In this document: piece after piece, positions 37,832 to 47,763 of the stretch | Layout of the letters: each line of letters starts with the position of its first letter | Numbering within the stretch: the first letter of the stretch is position 1 | Source: Acinetobacter sp. ANC 4169 | GTDB taxonomy: Bacteria; Pseudomonadota; Gammaproteobacteria; Pseudomonadales; Moraxellaceae | Reading direction: 5' to 3' | NCBI RefSeq assembly: GCF_002135355.1 | Contig: NZ_NEGE01000004.1 | Location: forward strand, 124,001-188,000 | Length of the DNA stretch: 64,000 bases | The notes under the pieces: generated by a model | What the model saw: the letters and a program-made list of their open reading frames with translations, nothing else | The model's database searches: none | Told to the model about the DNA's origin: nothing | Program-made: the position numbers and the translations under genes

Positions 37832-37867
37832 GGAGTCACCTATTTATTTTGCTAAATTCAAAATATA

Positions 37868-40033
37868 TTAATGATTTCTTGAAACACTGTCATTAACAAT
37901 TCGTGGTGTAACAAAAATCAATAGCTCTCGCTTGTTATCCGATTTCAAATCTTTACGGAACAAACGGCCTACGTAAGGAATATCGCCCAAGAATGGTACT
38001 TTGGTTTGTGTATTTTGTGTTATTTGCTCAAAAATACCACCTAATACCACAGTCTCACCATTATCCACCAATACATTGGTATTAATTTCATTTTTGTTTA
38101 GAGTCAGCTCACCATTTGGCGCAACCGATCCAATAGAATCACTTGAAATATCAAGATTCATTTGAACCTTACCATCCGGTGTAATGCTTGGAGTAACATC
38201 TAAGCTTAGTAACACATCTTTAAATTGAGTACTCGCAGTTGCGTTGGATCCCGTTCCACTTACAGATTGATAAGGAACCTGTGTACCTGATGCAACTTTA
38301 GCTTTCTGTTTGTCCGCTGTTAACACTTTAGGGGTAGAAACAACTTCGCCATAACCATCTGCTTGCAGGGCTGAAAGTTCTAAATCCAGCATAAAGTCAG
38401 ACAAGCTGATGAGACCAAAAGCAATTCGACTTGCACCTTGACTGGTTACGCCTAAATCCACATTTAAGTTCTGTGGACGTTGAATCGTATATTTACCGTC
38501 ATCATCAGGTGTTTTTAAATCCCATAAGGTTGTATCACTACCACCGACCAACAGGTCATTATTCTGGTTTATCCCTTGCGACAAAATACCCCACTTCACG
38601 CCCATCTCTTTACTAAACTCTGTTGAAGCACGAACAATACGTGCCTCCACCATCACCTGTTTCACAGGAATATCAAGTAAATCGACCATTTTTCGAACTT
38701 TATCGATATTTTGAGCAGTATCGTTAATAATCAAGGTATTGGTACGCGCATCCACCGAAATTGAACCACGTGGACTTAATAATGTCTCTACTGAATTATC
38801 ATTTGATCTACCACCTCCATTACCACCCGAATTATTCGACTGTTTCGTGTCAGTAATCAATTTTTCAATATCAGTGACTTTAGCGTAACTTAGTTTTAAA
38901 TATTCAGTTTGAATCGGTGCCAATTTTACACTTTGAGCTAGAGCCTTAGCCTCTTCTTCTTCCGACTTGATCAATTCTGATACCGGTGCAATCCAGATCA
39001 CATTGCCATTACGGCGCTTATCCAGATTTTTGGTTTTCAAAATAATATCAAGAGCCTGATCCCATGGGACATCTTTTAAACGCAGGGTAATATTGCCCTG
39101 AACGCTATCCGCAGTCACCATGTTGATGCCGGTAAAATCTGCCAGTAATTGCAGTACACGACGTACTTCAATATCTTGGAAATCTAAAGAAATCTTTTTA
39201 CCTGTATAAGCATTTGCCGCCTTAGGTTTTAATGGATTCTTATCTTCTGGACGTTTTAAGCTGATAGTCAATTTGTTATCAGTCTGATAAGCCATATATT
39301 CATAGCTACCAGAGGTCTGAATGGTAATCACGCCATTACCACCGTCATTGGTAGCATCAACCGTGGATACTGGAGTTGCAAAATCATTGACATTTAAACG
39401 ACGTGCCAAATGTGCAGGAACTTTGTTACCCAAAGTTCGTACCACTACTTTGCTGCCCTGCTGTTGTACATCTACCGGAGTGTTACTCCCCAATAAATCG
39501 ACTACGATTTGACCTTCACCCTGACTGCCACGCTGGAAACCGATATTGGAAATACCCTGTGTAGTTTTTTGGGCAACAACTTGCTGCGATGTAAAAGCAT
39601 TCGCTGTCGCAGAATTAATTTTTAAGATAAAGGTATTACCTTCGATACGTGTAGTAAAGGCACCTGCATCAGCCAAGTTCACAGTTAAACGTGAACGTTG
39701 CGCATCAGAACTCACATCGACAGAAGTTGCCTCTTTCGTTGCAACAGAAATACTATTTTGCTTTAAATTTTGTTGTGCTTTATCAAAATCAAGAATTAAA
39801 CGTGACGGCTGCTCAAGTTGATAAGCTTGCGGCTGTGGTGGTAAACCGTTAAACATCACACGGATTTCTGTACCTTGACCTGCAATCTGCATCGGCACAA
39901 TATTGGTAATACTGACTTGTGCATTTGCAACCTGCATGATCGCGATCGCAACAGCACCCATAGAAAATTGACGAAACAAATGGTTCATTGTATTGCCATC
40001 CCCAAATATAAAATCTTTAAAACTATTATTCAT
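37868..40033 (-). CDS. pilQ: type IV pilus secretin PilQ
   Basis: 721 residues. The signal segment ends near QVANAQVS. Two AMIN-type domains (about 40-270) precede the STN/N0 domain (KISLDFQDIEVRRVLQLLAD), an N1 domain with a Ser/Asn/Gly-rich loop, and the C-terminal secretin beta-barrel (VEARIVRAS, VPYQSVSGTG, PFLGDIPYVGRLF). It forms the outer-membrane channel for pilus extrusion and DNA uptake. The ATG at 40033 has AAAAGGA just before it. A second ATG at 39988 would give a more compact signal peptide but has a weaker site, so the start is uncertain by 15 codons. Confidence 0.95.
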   Translation of the reverse strand: MNNSFKDFIFGDGNTMNHLFRQFSMGAVAIAIMQVANAQVSITNIVPMQIAGQGTEIRVMFNGLPPQPQAYQLEQPSRLILDFDKAQQNLKQNSISVATKEATSVDVSSDAQRSRLTVNLADAGAFTTRIEGNTFILKINSATANAFTSQQVVAQKTTQGISNIGFQRGSQGEGQIVVDLLGSNTPVDVQQQGSKVVVRTLGNKVPAHLARRLNVNDFATPVSTVDATNDGGNGVITIQTSGSYEYMAYQTDNKLTISLKRPEDKNPLKPKAANAYTGKKISLDFQDIEVRRVLQLLADFTGINMVTADSVQGNITLRLKDVPWDQALDIILKTKNLDKRRNGNVIWIAPVSELIKSEEEEAKALAQSVKLAPIQTEYLKLSYAKVTDIEKLITDTKQSNNSGGNGGGRSNDNSVETLLSPRGSISVDARTNTLIINDTAQNIDKVRKMVDLLDIPVKQVMVEARIVRASTEFSKEMGVKWGILSQGINQNNDLLVGGSDTTLWDLKTPDDDGKYTIQRPQNLNVDLGVTSQGASRIAFGLISLSDFMLDLELSALQADGYGEVVSTPKVLTADKQKAKVASGTQVPYQSVSGTGSNATASTQFKDVLLSLDVTPSITPDGKVQMNLDISSDSIGSVAPNGELTLNKNEINTNVLVDNGETVVLGGIFEQITQNTQTKVPFLGDIPYVGRLFRKDLKSDNKRELLIFVTPRIVNDSVSRNH

Positions 40034-40050
40034 TTTTATTCCTTTTAAAC

Positions 40051-40578
40051 TTAAGGCGCTGGTCCAAGCAATACCAGACTTCTTGGACGTTCCACGTATC
40101 CTTCTCGCCCATCTGGAATAATTTCCACCAGATCAATCTGCGTCGGCGTAATATTGATTACACGACCATGATTCATCCCCATATAACTGCCGCGCTGTAT
40201 CCGCTCTATTTCACCATCCGGAGTCTGAATCAATGCCAAGATCTGTCCAGACTGGTTACGCATACTTCCTTTCATATTCAAGGATTCAATTGCATAACTT
40301 TCTAAAGGTTGCAGTTGGCGTGATAAATTAGGATAGACCCGTTTTCCCGACATAATTTTCAATTCAGCAGCCAGAGAACTCGGTAAAAAAGGACTTTTCA
40401 GCTGGTGTGCCGAATAATTAAATGTCGGTACAGGTGGAAAAACTGGTGCAGGCTCAATTGGTAATGGGGCTTGATTGCGAATACTAGCCATTTGCTCATT
40501 CACAGCATCAATACGCGAATCACAACCAACCAGCAACACACCTAGCATCAGACTTAGAGAGATTTTTTGTATTTTCAT
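40051..40578 (-). CDS. pilP: type IV pilus assembly lipoprotein PilP
   Basis: 175 residues. The signal peptide ends in a lipobox LLVGC (Cys19). A Pro-rich linker (PLPIEPAPVFPPVPTF) precedes the compact beta-domain with LKGSMRNQ-like NMKGSMRNQSGQILALIQTP and VQRGSYMG-like IQRGSYMGMNHGRV. PilP binds PilN/PilO and docks PilQ, linking both membranes. The start codon overlaps the pilO stop (TAATG), and pilQ follows after 17 bases. Confidence 0.94.
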   Translation of the reverse strand: MKIQKISLSLMLGVLLVGCDSRIDAVNEQMASIRNQAPLPIEPAPVFPPVPTFNYSAHQLKSPFLPSSLAAELKIMSGKRVYPNLSRQLQPLESYAIESLNMKGSMRNQSGQILALIQTPDGEIERIQRGSYMGMNHGRVINITPTQIDLVEIIPDGREGYVERPRSLVLLGPAP

Positions 40579-41315
40579 TACTGTGTCCCCCCAGCCGTAG
40601 CAGCTGAATTAGCATCTGCAGCTTGCGTTTCTGTCGCTTGAGCATCGGCAGCACCAATATAACGGTATGTTTTTGCTTTAACGTTATAATTTACCTGAGG
40701 AATATCAGATTTTTTCTCTTTATTTTCCGATGCCGTAATCTCAAAATCATGCAAAGTCACAATACGTGGCAGTGCAGCAATTCCGCTCACAAAAGAACCA
40801 AAAGCGTGATAGTCACCTGTTGCCTCAATCGAAATAGGTTGCTCAATAAAGAACTCTTGTTTTATTTCACCTTCCAAACGGATGTTTTTGAATTTCAAGC
40901 CTGAATTTACACCAGTCACGTTGATATCTTCAACCAAACCTGGAATTTCAGTTTCCTTCGGCAATTGCTCCAGCTGCTGGTTAAAATTCGCTTCCATTTC
41001 TTGTAACTGCGCTTGTAACAACTGCAAGTTACGAAGTTTGGAATCTTTTTCACGAAATTCATTGAGCAAGTTTTGCTCTTGAGCAGAAGCATTGGAAATA
41101 TCTTCCAATTTGCCTTTAATTGTTAAAAAATAACCCAGAATACCGATCGCCAACACAATCGCAATCCAGCAGGTGATTTTGACGGACAATGGCCAACTGC
41201 CATAGTTATTCATATCCAAGGTGTTGAACTGCTGAAGGAACTTATCCAGCGTCATCTTCTTTTTAGTGACCACAGCTTCATTTGGATTTAATTCATCTAG
41301 TTCATCGAGACTCAT
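40578..41315 (-). CDS. pilO: type IV pilus inner-membrane alignment protein PilO
   Basis: 245 residues. A cytoplasmic N-terminus, one membrane span (about 47-67), a coiled coil (about 75-125, rich in Leu/Gln/Glu) and a ferredoxin-like periplasmic domain with a PilO-typical GDYHAFGSFVSGIAALPRIV. It pairs with PilN in the alignment subcomplex. It overlaps pilN by four bases (ATGA) and pilP by one base, so translation is coupled. The C-terminal tail is Ala/Thr-rich. Confidence 0.94.
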   Translation of the reverse strand: MSLDELDELNPNEAVVTKKKMTLDKFLQQFNTLDMNNYGSWPLSVKITCWIAIVLAIGILGYFLTIKGKLEDISNASAQEQNLLNEFREKDSKLRNLQLLQAQLQEMEANFNQQLEQLPKETEIPGLVEDINVTGVNSGLKFKNIRLEGEIKQEFFIEQPISIEATGDYHAFGSFVSGIAALPRIVTLHDFEITASENKEKKSDIPQVNYNVKAKTYRYIGAADAQATETQAADANSAATAGGTQ

Positions 41316-41965
41316 TTTGCTGCCTCCACGGTTGAATTAGCTGTATCGGATTGTGCTTGTTGTTGTGCTTCTGCTGCAGCAGGTTGTGCGATTTCATCTA
41401 AGTCAGCAGTCACCACAAATGAACCATAACCTTCTTCAACACGCGGAACGACTGAACTCGGTGCTTTATCTTTTTGCTCTTCAACTGCTAAAAAAGAATT
41501 CATAAAAGCGTTGCGATACCAGGCAGATGACTCCAAATTACGCAAAAACTCTGCAACAGTATTTGGGCTTTCCGCCTTCCCCTCGATAGTAAATTTATCG
41601 CCGGAACGCACAAATTTAGTAATATACAAATTACTTGGCGTTACCCGTACCAATTCATCAATCAGACGCACTGCAATTGGACGCTGTCCCTGTAAACCCT
41701 GGATTAGCTTCATTCGTTCAATAATTGCATTACGCTGCGCTTCTAAACCTTCCAAGGATTTTAATTGCACATCCAGATTCTGGTTTGTGCTGGTAATAAG
41801 TTGATTTGCCTGTTCTTGATCTTCGAGTTTATGGTCATAGTAAAACCATGACAATGCCACAGCCAAAGCCCCGATTACAGCAGCCCCAATACAAATTGCT
41901 ATAAATTCTTTTTTTCGTCTCTCTCTTAGCTCATCACGCCAAGGGAGCAGGTTAATTCTTGCCAT
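41312..41965 (-). CDS. pilN: type IV pilus inner-membrane alignment protein PilN
   Basis: 217 residues starting MARINLLPWRDELRERRKKE. INLLPWR is the segment that docks into the PilM cleft. One membrane span (about 24-44) and a coiled coil are followed by a ferredoxin-like periplasmic domain with IDELVRVTPSNLYITKFV. It forms a heterodimer with PilO. Its start overlaps the pilM stop and its end overlaps pilO. Confidence 0.95.
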   Translation of the reverse strand: MARINLLPWRDELRERRKKEFIAICIGAAVIGALAVALSWFYYDHKLEDQEQANQLITSTNQNLDVQLKSLEGLEAQRNAIIERMKLIQGLQGQRPIAVRLIDELVRVTPSNLYITKFVRSGDKFTIEGKAESPNTVAEFLRNLESSAWYRNAFMNSFLAVEEQKDKAPSSVVPRVEEGYGSFVVTADLDEIAQPAAAEAQQQAQSDTANSTVEAAK

Positions 41966-43026
41966 TAATCAAAACTCCTCAATGCCAAACCACATGCCAC
42001 CATGAGAGAGGAAGCATCGTTTTCTATTTTTTTAATATCAATTTGTGGAGAAAACCCCATTTGCAAGAATGGGTTGGCAATAGTCACGCGATAACCCAAT
42101 TTTTGTTGTAGTAATTTCGCGAGCCCTGGAATATTGGCATTTCCCCCAGCCAATAAAATATGGTCAATCTCATTAAATTGTGAAGATGAGAAGAAGAATT
42201 GCAATGATCTTGCCGCTTGTTGAACCACGGCTTCCAAGAAGGGTTCTAAAACCTCTACATCATAGTCATCCGGTAATGAACGACTTTTCTTGGCACGACC
42301 AGCTTCTTCAAAAGACAAACCATAACGATTTTGAATTTCTTGAGTCAGCTGCTTACCACCAAACACCTGCTCCCGCGTATAAATCACTTTATTATTTTGC
42401 ATCACAGATAAGGTGGTCATGGTATGACCAATATCTAAAATACCGACCGTATTCACGCCCATAGGCAAAGTATCGGAAAATACTTTATAGGCATTTTCTA
42501 TAGCAAAACTTTCAACATCTGCCGTTTTTGGCGTCAGATTAGCCAGCTCCAGTACTTCAGCACGAGCCTCTACATTCTCAAGACGCGTTGCTACTAACAG
42601 CACATTGACCCGATTCGGATTAGCCAAACGATCCGGCAATACTTCAAAATCCAGACTGGCTTCATCCAGAGGAAACGGAATGTATTGCTCTGCATCCATA
42701 CGGATCTGAACTTCACGTTCGTCATCCGTCATATCTGCATCCATTTCAATGGTTTTGGTAATCACCAGTGAAGTTGGGATGGCAAGGGCTGCAGCTGTAG
42801 ATTGCGTATTGGCAAGATTAAGGGCTCGCTCTAGTGCATCTCCGACTGCTTCTGGATTTAAAATATTTTTTTCAACAACACTACCTTCAGGTAAGGGAAC
42901 CAGCGCATAGCTCTCAACCCAGTACCTGTTACCGCTCTTAACAGAAAGTTCCAACAATTTAACAGAAGTAGAACTAATATCTACTCCTACTAACCCCTTA
43001 TTCGGCTTACGATATAACCTGAGCAC
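41965..43026 (-). CDS. pilM: type IV pilus assembly protein PilM (actin-like ATPase), GTG start
   Basis: 353 residues. Actin-fold nucleotide motifs are visible: VGVDISSTSVKLLEL near the N-terminus, GILDIGHTMTTLSV in the middle, and ILLAGGNANIPGLAKLLQ toward the end. PilM is a cytoplasmic ring protein that recruits PilN. The frame opens with GTG at 43026, preceded by AGGA at eight bases; no ATG is positioned nearby. It is the first gene of pilMNOPQ-aroKB and is divergent from ponA. Confidence 0.95.
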   Translation of the reverse strand: MLRLYRKPNKGLVGVDISSTSVKLLELSVKSGNRYWVESYALVPLPEGSVVEKNILNPEAVGDALERALNLANTQSTAAALAIPTSLVITKTIEMDADMTDDEREVQIRMDAEQYIPFPLDEASLDFEVLPDRLANPNRVNVLLVATRLENVEARAEVLELANLTPKTADVESFAIENAYKVFSDTLPMGVNTVGILDIGHTMTTLSVMQNNKVIYTREQVFGGKQLTQEIQNRYGLSFEEAGRAKKSRSLPDDYDVEVLEPFLEAVVQQAARSLQFFFSSSQFNEIDHILLAGGNANIPGLAKLLQQKLGYRVTIANPFLQMGFSPQIDIKKIENDASSLMVACGLALRSFD

Positions 43027-43092
43027 AATATAATTCCTATTATTTTTTTATCCCCAATAAAAGTAACCTACTAATCAGTGTTGGTCTATAAT

Positions 43093-43122
43093 TTTATACA
43101 GATACAATAACTCATCTAACAA
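43093..43122 (-). promoter_or_regulatory. candidate pilM operon promoter
   Basis: On the minus strand TTGTTA (43122-43117) and TATAAA (43098-43093) lie 18 bases apart, about 65 bases ahead of the pilM start codon, inside the intergenic space shared with ponA. Confidence 0.4.
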
Positions 43123-43191
43123 TCTGCATGTGTAAAGGCTATACTGACCGCTAATTAGTTTGCCATTAGCTCTTATTAAAACTTACTTGTT

Positions 43192-45714
43192 ATGAAAAAG
43201 CTATCACGTTCGGGCCATGTTCATCCATTTTTTTTGATCATAATTATAGTTTTGGTCTCAATTCCGATGGGATTTTATGGCATGTATCTCTATATTGCCC
43301 CATCCCTACCTAAAATGACCACCTTAAAAAAGGCGCCGTTATTAAAACCCTTACAAGTATATAGTGTCGATAATGAGCTTATTGCTGAGTATGGCGGAAA
43401 ATTATCCGTTCCTGTGGAATACAAACAGATTCCAAAACCCTTTATTTCGGCCTTTCTTGCTGCTGAGGATTCATCCTTCTTTGAACATAGCGGTATTAGT
43501 TTCAAAGGTTTAGGACGTGCGGTCAGTGAAACCATTACCGGTTCCAATGTACAAACCGGTGGTTCTACTATCACTATGCAGGTAGCCAAAAATTATTATT
43601 TGACACCAGAGCGCACCCTAAAACGTAAACTGACTGAAATTTTCTTAGCACGTAAAATTGAACAGAACCTGACCAAGGAAGAAATTCTCACCTTATATGT
43701 GAATAAAATTTTCTTGGGTAAAAATGCCTACGGCATTGCTGCAGCTGCAAAAATTTACTACAACAAAAATCTGGATCAGCTCAGTATTGCTCAAATGGCC
43801 ATGATTGCAGGGCTGCCCAAAGCACCCTCAAAATACAATCCTGTGGTCAATCCTACCCGCGCCCTGGAACGTCGCAACTGGATTCTGGGTCGTATGCTAC
43901 AGCTAGGTTATATCAATCAGGCTCAGTATAAACAGGCTATTGCCGAACCGATTAACCTCGATATGCCTGAACGTGGCATCAATAATAAATTTCCCTATGT
44001 GGGCGAAATGGTACGTTCAGAATTGATGGAAAAGTTTGGTGAACAAGCAATTGATTCTGGATATAAAGTCTATACCACCATCAATAGCCAACGTCAGGCC
44101 TTCGCAGAACAATCGGTACAAGAAGGTCTCGAAGCCTATGACCGCCGACATGGCTGGAGAGGTGCTGAAGCACATGACAAACCCTTGAGCGAATTCATGG
44201 CGTATGCAAATACCTATCCTGCCAAGGTGATTAAAGTCGATAAAAATGCTTTTGAAGCATTGATGCAAGATGGCTCTAGCGTGACTGTACCGTGGTCGGG
44301 CATGTCTTGGGCTTCTCCTTACAGAAATGCCAACAGCGTAGGGCCTGCTCCACGCACAGCTTCCCAAATTGTTAAAGTAAACGATATTATTCGATTACGC
44401 CCGAATGACAATAAAACCTCTTGGGCACTGGTACAAATTCCTAAAGCCCAAGGTCAGCTCATTGCATTAAATCCCAACAACGGCGCAATTGAAGCCATTG
44501 TCGGTGGATATAATTTTTACCAGTCCAAATTTAACCGTGCCTTGCAAGGTTGGCGTCAGCCAGGTTCTACCATCAAGCCCTTTGTTTATGCATTGGCACT
44601 TGAGCGTGGTATGACCCCCTACAGCATGGTCAATGACAGTCCGATCACGATTGGAAAATGGTCACCGAAAAACTCGGATGGTCGTTATCTTGGCATGATT
44701 CCATTACGTCGCGCCTTGTATTTATCACGAAATACAGTGTCGGTTCGCCTGCTGCAAACAGTCGGCATTGAGCGTACCCGACAATTACTGATGGATTTCG
44801 GTTTGCATGAAAATCAGATCCCTCGAAATTACACCATTGCTTTAGGTACACCACAAGTTCTTCCGATTCAAATGGCCACAGGCTATGCCACCTTCGCCAA
44901 TGGCGGTTACCGTATTCAGCCGCACTTTATTGACCGTATTGAAGATGCTTATGGCAAAGTGATTTATCAAAGTAACCCAGACTATGCATGTATTTCCTGC
45001 ATCAACCAAACTGATGAAGAAACTGAATCTGCAGAACCGGTGACACCTGATGATGAAGTAATTAACGTCACCAATCAGACCTTAGCAGAAGAAAAAGAAC
45101 TGGCCAAACTTGAACTGGATGAAGCAAAAAGCCAGTATCGTCAGGCACAGCGTGTCTTGAAATCAAGCTCTGCATATGACATGGCCAATATTCTACGTGA
45201 TGTGATTCAGCATGGTACCGGACGTGCCGCACTAAGAATTGGCCGTGATGACCTTGGTGGTAAAACCGGAACCACCAATGATGCCAAAGATGCCTGGTTT
45301 GCCGGTTTTAATGGCAAACTGGTGACGGTTGCCTGGGTCGGTTTTGACCAGCCTACCACCTTGGGTCGCCGTGAGTATGGTGGTGTTGCCGCCTTGCCGA
45401 TCTGGACCAACTTTATGGGCAATGCCTTAAAAGGCACGCCAGCAGCTTGGGTTCATTTTGACAAAAATGCCAAAGCACCCACCAACCACAACCAGACAAT
45501 TATTGTAGGTGAACCGACAGATCGTTCATCTCCCCCATTGGCTCGTCCATTGTATCGTCCGGCACCTGTTGCTCCAGCACGGGCACCAGAAAGTGACTTT
45601 GATGATCTTCCTGGAGAGGAAATCCTGGTTCCGAATAATGCCACCGCTCCAAACATGCAAAAACAAAACAACAAACCGGATGCACTGGATAATCTGATTG
45701 ATGTATTTGAATAG
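43192..45714 (+). CDS. ponA: penicillin-binding protein 1A (bifunctional glycosyltransferase/transpeptidase)
   Basis: 840 residues. One N-terminal membrane span (about 13-36). The GT51 domain carries EDSSFFEHSG with catalytic Glu92, then GGSTITMQVAKN and KxTEIFLARKIE-type motifs. An OB-like insertion follows. The transpeptidase has Ser459 and Lys462 in GSTIKP, SRN at 512-514 and KTG at 691-693. It polymerises and crosslinks peptidoglycan at the inner membrane. Divergence from pilM is the usual gammaproteobacterial arrangement. The C-terminal tail is rich in Pro, Ala and Asn. Confidence 0.96.
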   Translation: MKKLSRSGHVHPFFLIIIIVLVSIPMGFYGMYLYIAPSLPKMTTLKKAPLLKPLQVYSVDNELIAEYGGKLSVPVEYKQIPKPFISAFLAAEDSSFFEHSGISFKGLGRAVSETITGSNVQTGGSTITMQVAKNYYLTPERTLKRKLTEIFLARKIEQNLTKEEILTLYVNKIFLGKNAYGIAAAAKIYYNKNLDQLSIAQMAMIAGLPKAPSKYNPVVNPTRALERRNWILGRMLQLGYINQAQYKQAIAEPINLDMPERGINNKFPYVGEMVRSELMEKFGEQAIDSGYKVYTTINSQRQAFAEQSVQEGLEAYDRRHGWRGAEAHDKPLSEFMAYANTYPAKVIKVDKNAFEALMQDGSSVTVPWSGMSWASPYRNANSVGPAPRTASQIVKVNDIIRLRPNDNKTSWALVQIPKAQGQLIALNPNNGAIEAIVGGYNFYQSKFNRALQGWRQPGSTIKPFVYALALERGMTPYSMVNDSPITIGKWSPKNSDGRYLGMIPLRRALYLSRNTVSVRLLQTVGIERTRQLLMDFGLHENQIPRNYTIALGTPQVLPIQMATGYATFANGGYRIQPHFIDRIEDAYGKVIYQSNPDYACISCINQTDEETESAEPVTPDDEVINVTNQTLAEEKELAKLELDEAKSQYRQAQRVLKSSSAYDMANILRDVIQHGTGRAALRIGRDDLGGKTGTTNDAKDAWFAGFNGKLVTVAWVGFDQPTTLGRREYGGVAALPIWTNFMGNALKGTPAAWVHFDKNAKAPTNHNQTIIVGEPTDRSSPPLARPLYRPAPVAPARAPESDFDDLPGEEILVPNNATAPNMQKQNNKPDALDNLIDVFE

Positions 45715-45718
45715 CATT

Positions 45719-45746
45719 AAAAAAGCCCTCAGTTGAGGGCTTTTTT
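45719..45746. terminator. bidirectional terminator between ponA and rlmA
   Basis: AAAAAAGCCCTC / GAGGGCTTTTTT stem with an AGTT loop; A-run and T-run on either side serve both convergent genes. Confidence 0.92.
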
Positions 45747-45760
45747 ATTATTTACTCAAT

Positions 45761-46564
45761 CTATTTCTTTTTGAATAAATAAATCTGGAATTGGGCTTTT
45801 AACTCAAATTGTTTTAGTTGTTCTAATGCCTGACGACGTTCTGGCTTGGCTTTATAGGCATAAGGCGTCATGGCAATCAGATGCTTTAAATCTTCCTGTT
45901 GCAAAATAAAGGGCGCTTCCACGATGCTCTCCTCCACCAGCTCAAATACATCTTCCAATTGAGCTACAAACTTATGCGGTTCATGCGGGTTCACTTCTTC
46001 AAAAAGCGCCTCGCGCATGGCATATAAATGCTCTGTTGCAGGCGTGACCACCATCAAATAGGCATGCGGCTTAAGTACACGCAATATTTCCTGTTTTGGA
46101 ATGGGGCTAAACAAGCTGGTACACAAGTCGATCGATGCATCTAAAACAGGTAATGTTGCACCTGTTCCAACCACCCAGGTCACATTTTTATTCAGCTTGG
46201 CTGCAACCTGAACTGCATTTTTCGCAATATCCACCCCCACACATTGCAGCACTTCCGCCTGCATGGCATTGGTGTAATAACCTTCACCACAACCGATATC
46301 CAGCAGATTTTCAATGCGTAAATCGCGAATTTTTTCAACCACTGCCTGTTGTAAAGGCGCATAAAAACCTGCACTTAAAAATGCACGACGCGCCTGTACC
46401 GATTCAGGCGTATCACCCGGATTTTTACTGTGCTTATGCTGCACCACATGCAGGTTCACATAGCCTTGTTTTGCCACGTCATAACTGTGGTTATTCACAC
46501 AGTGCCATGTTTTTTCGGTCAGTTTCAATGCTTCATGACAGACAGGACACATCAGCAGATTCAT
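45761..46564 (-). CDS. rlmA: 23S rRNA (guanine-N1)-methyltransferase RlmA-type
   Basis: 267 residues. The N-terminal zinc site is CPVCHEALK with a second pair in WHCVNNH. The Rossmann methyltransferase domain has LLDIGCGEGYYTNAM (SAM site) and a later FSPIPKQEILRVLKP. This arrangement is typical of RlmA, which methylates G745 of 23S rRNA in E. coli, or of RlmA(II)-type enzymes. GGAG ten bases before the ATG supports the start. It is convergent with ponA and lies after mraY on the same strand, with terminators on each side. Confidence 0.87.
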   Translation of the reverse strand: MNLLMCPVCHEALKLTEKTWHCVNNHSYDVAKQGYVNLHVVQHKHSKNPGDTPESVQARRAFLSAGFYAPLQQAVVEKIRDLRIENLLDIGCGEGYYTNAMQAEVLQCVGVDIAKNAVQVAAKLNKNVTWVVGTGATLPVLDASIDLCTSLFSPIPKQEILRVLKPHAYLMVVTPATEHLYAMREALFEEVNPHEPHKFVAQLEDVFELVEESIVEAPFILQQEDLKHLIAMTPYAYKAKPERRQALEQLKQFELKAQFQIYLFKKK

Positions 46565-46594
46565 ATTTTTCTCCAGTGCCTGAAATCAGGCGAT

Positions 46595-46629
46595 AAAAAA
46601 GCCGGCAGATGTGGGAGCAAATGCCGGCT
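46595..46629 (-). terminator. terminator of the dcw operon after mraY
   Basis: AGCCGGCA / TGCCGGCT eight-pair stem with a 14-base loop and a T-run on the minus strand, 16 bases past the mraY stop. Confidence 0.8.
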
Positions 46630-46644
46630 CTTTCGAATATTTGC

Positions 46645-47763
46645 TTAACGCAATTTTAAGGTCATTAAGCCTAAAACTACCAGCATAATTGTGATAATCC
46701 AGAAACGAATCACCACCTGGGTTTCACGCCAGCCTTTTTTCTCGTAATGATGATGCAGCGGCGCCATCAGGAAAACCCGCTTGTTGCGCATACGTAGCGA
46801 GCCGATCTGCAGGAACACCGAAATGGCTTCTACCACAAAAACCCCACCCATAATCGCAAATACGATTTCCTGACGAACCATGACTGCAATGGTACCCAGC
46901 ATCGCACCTAAGGATAAGGCACCGACATCACCCATGAACACTTGGGCAGGATGGGCGTTATACCAAAGGAAGGCCAAGCCCGCACCAATCATGGCAGCAC
47001 AGATCACCACCAATTCAGAGGAATATTTCACATAAGGCATGTGTAGATAATTGGCAAAACGAACATCCCCTGCAAGGTAGGCAAACACGCCCAAACCTGC
47101 TGCAACCAGAACGATTGGCATAATTGCCAGACCATCCAGACCATCGGTCAGGTTGACCGCATTGGAGGCACCGTTAATCACCAAATAAGTAAAGATAATA
47201 AAACCAATTCCCAAAGGAATAACCGAGAATGGAATAGACAGATTTTTAAAGAACGGAATTAATAAATCCAGCATATTCGCGGTATGTATAGGATTGGCCT
47301 GCTGAGTAGCAATTACATACAGCGCAATACCGGCGCCTAATGATCCGACTGAAGTCCAGAAGAATTTTTTCCGTGCAGGCAAGCCGGCATTGTCTTTATA
47401 ACGGACTTTAATCCAGTCATCTGCCCAACCTACGGCACCAAAGATCACCATCACCCCAAGCACAATCCAGACATAAGGATTAGATAAATCGGCCCAAAGC
47501 AAAGTTGATATCCCAATCGAGAGTAGGATCAAAATCCCGCCCATGGTCGGTGTACCCATTTTTTTGGCATGACCTTCAGGAGCAAACGAACTGACTGCTT
47601 GGCCATATTTGAGTGCTTGTAGCTTACGGATCATCACTGGACCCAAAACCAGTCCAATAGTCAATGCAGTTAATACACTGAGCAAAGCACGTAGTGTTAA
47701 ATAACGAACCACCTGAAACGAGCTGTTATAGCCCGCCAGTTGTTCAAATAGCCATAACAGCAT
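46645..47763 (-). CDS. mraY: phospho-N-acetylmuramoyl-pentapeptide-transferase
   Basis: 372 residues with about ten membrane spans. Family motifs include [29 protein letters not shown] (Asp-rich active site), [10 protein letters not shown] and HHHYEKKGW. It attaches phospho-MurNAc-pentapeptide to undecaprenyl phosphate to make lipid I. The first codon overlaps the murF stop (TAATG). It is the last gene of this cluster; murD, ftsW, murG and the rest of the classic dcw set do not follow. Confidence 0.97.
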   Translation of the reverse strand: MLLWLFEQLAGYNSSFQVVRYLTLRALLSVLTALTIGLVLGPVMIRKLQALKYGQAVSSFAPEGHAKKMGTPTMGGILILLSIGISTLLWADLSNPYVWIVLGVMVIFGAVGWADDWIKVRYKDNAGLPARKKFFWTSVGSLGAGIALYVIATQQANPIHTANMLDLLIPFFKNLSIPFSVIPLGIGFIIFTYLVINGASNAVNLTDGLDGLAIMPIVLVAAGLGVFAYLAGDVRFANYLHMPYVKYSSELVVICAAMIGAGLAFLWYNAHPAQVFMGDVGALSLGAMLGTIAVMVRQEIVFAIMGGVFVVEAISVFLQIGSLRMRNKRVFLMAPLHHHYEKKGWRETQVVIRFWIITIMLVVLGLMTLKLR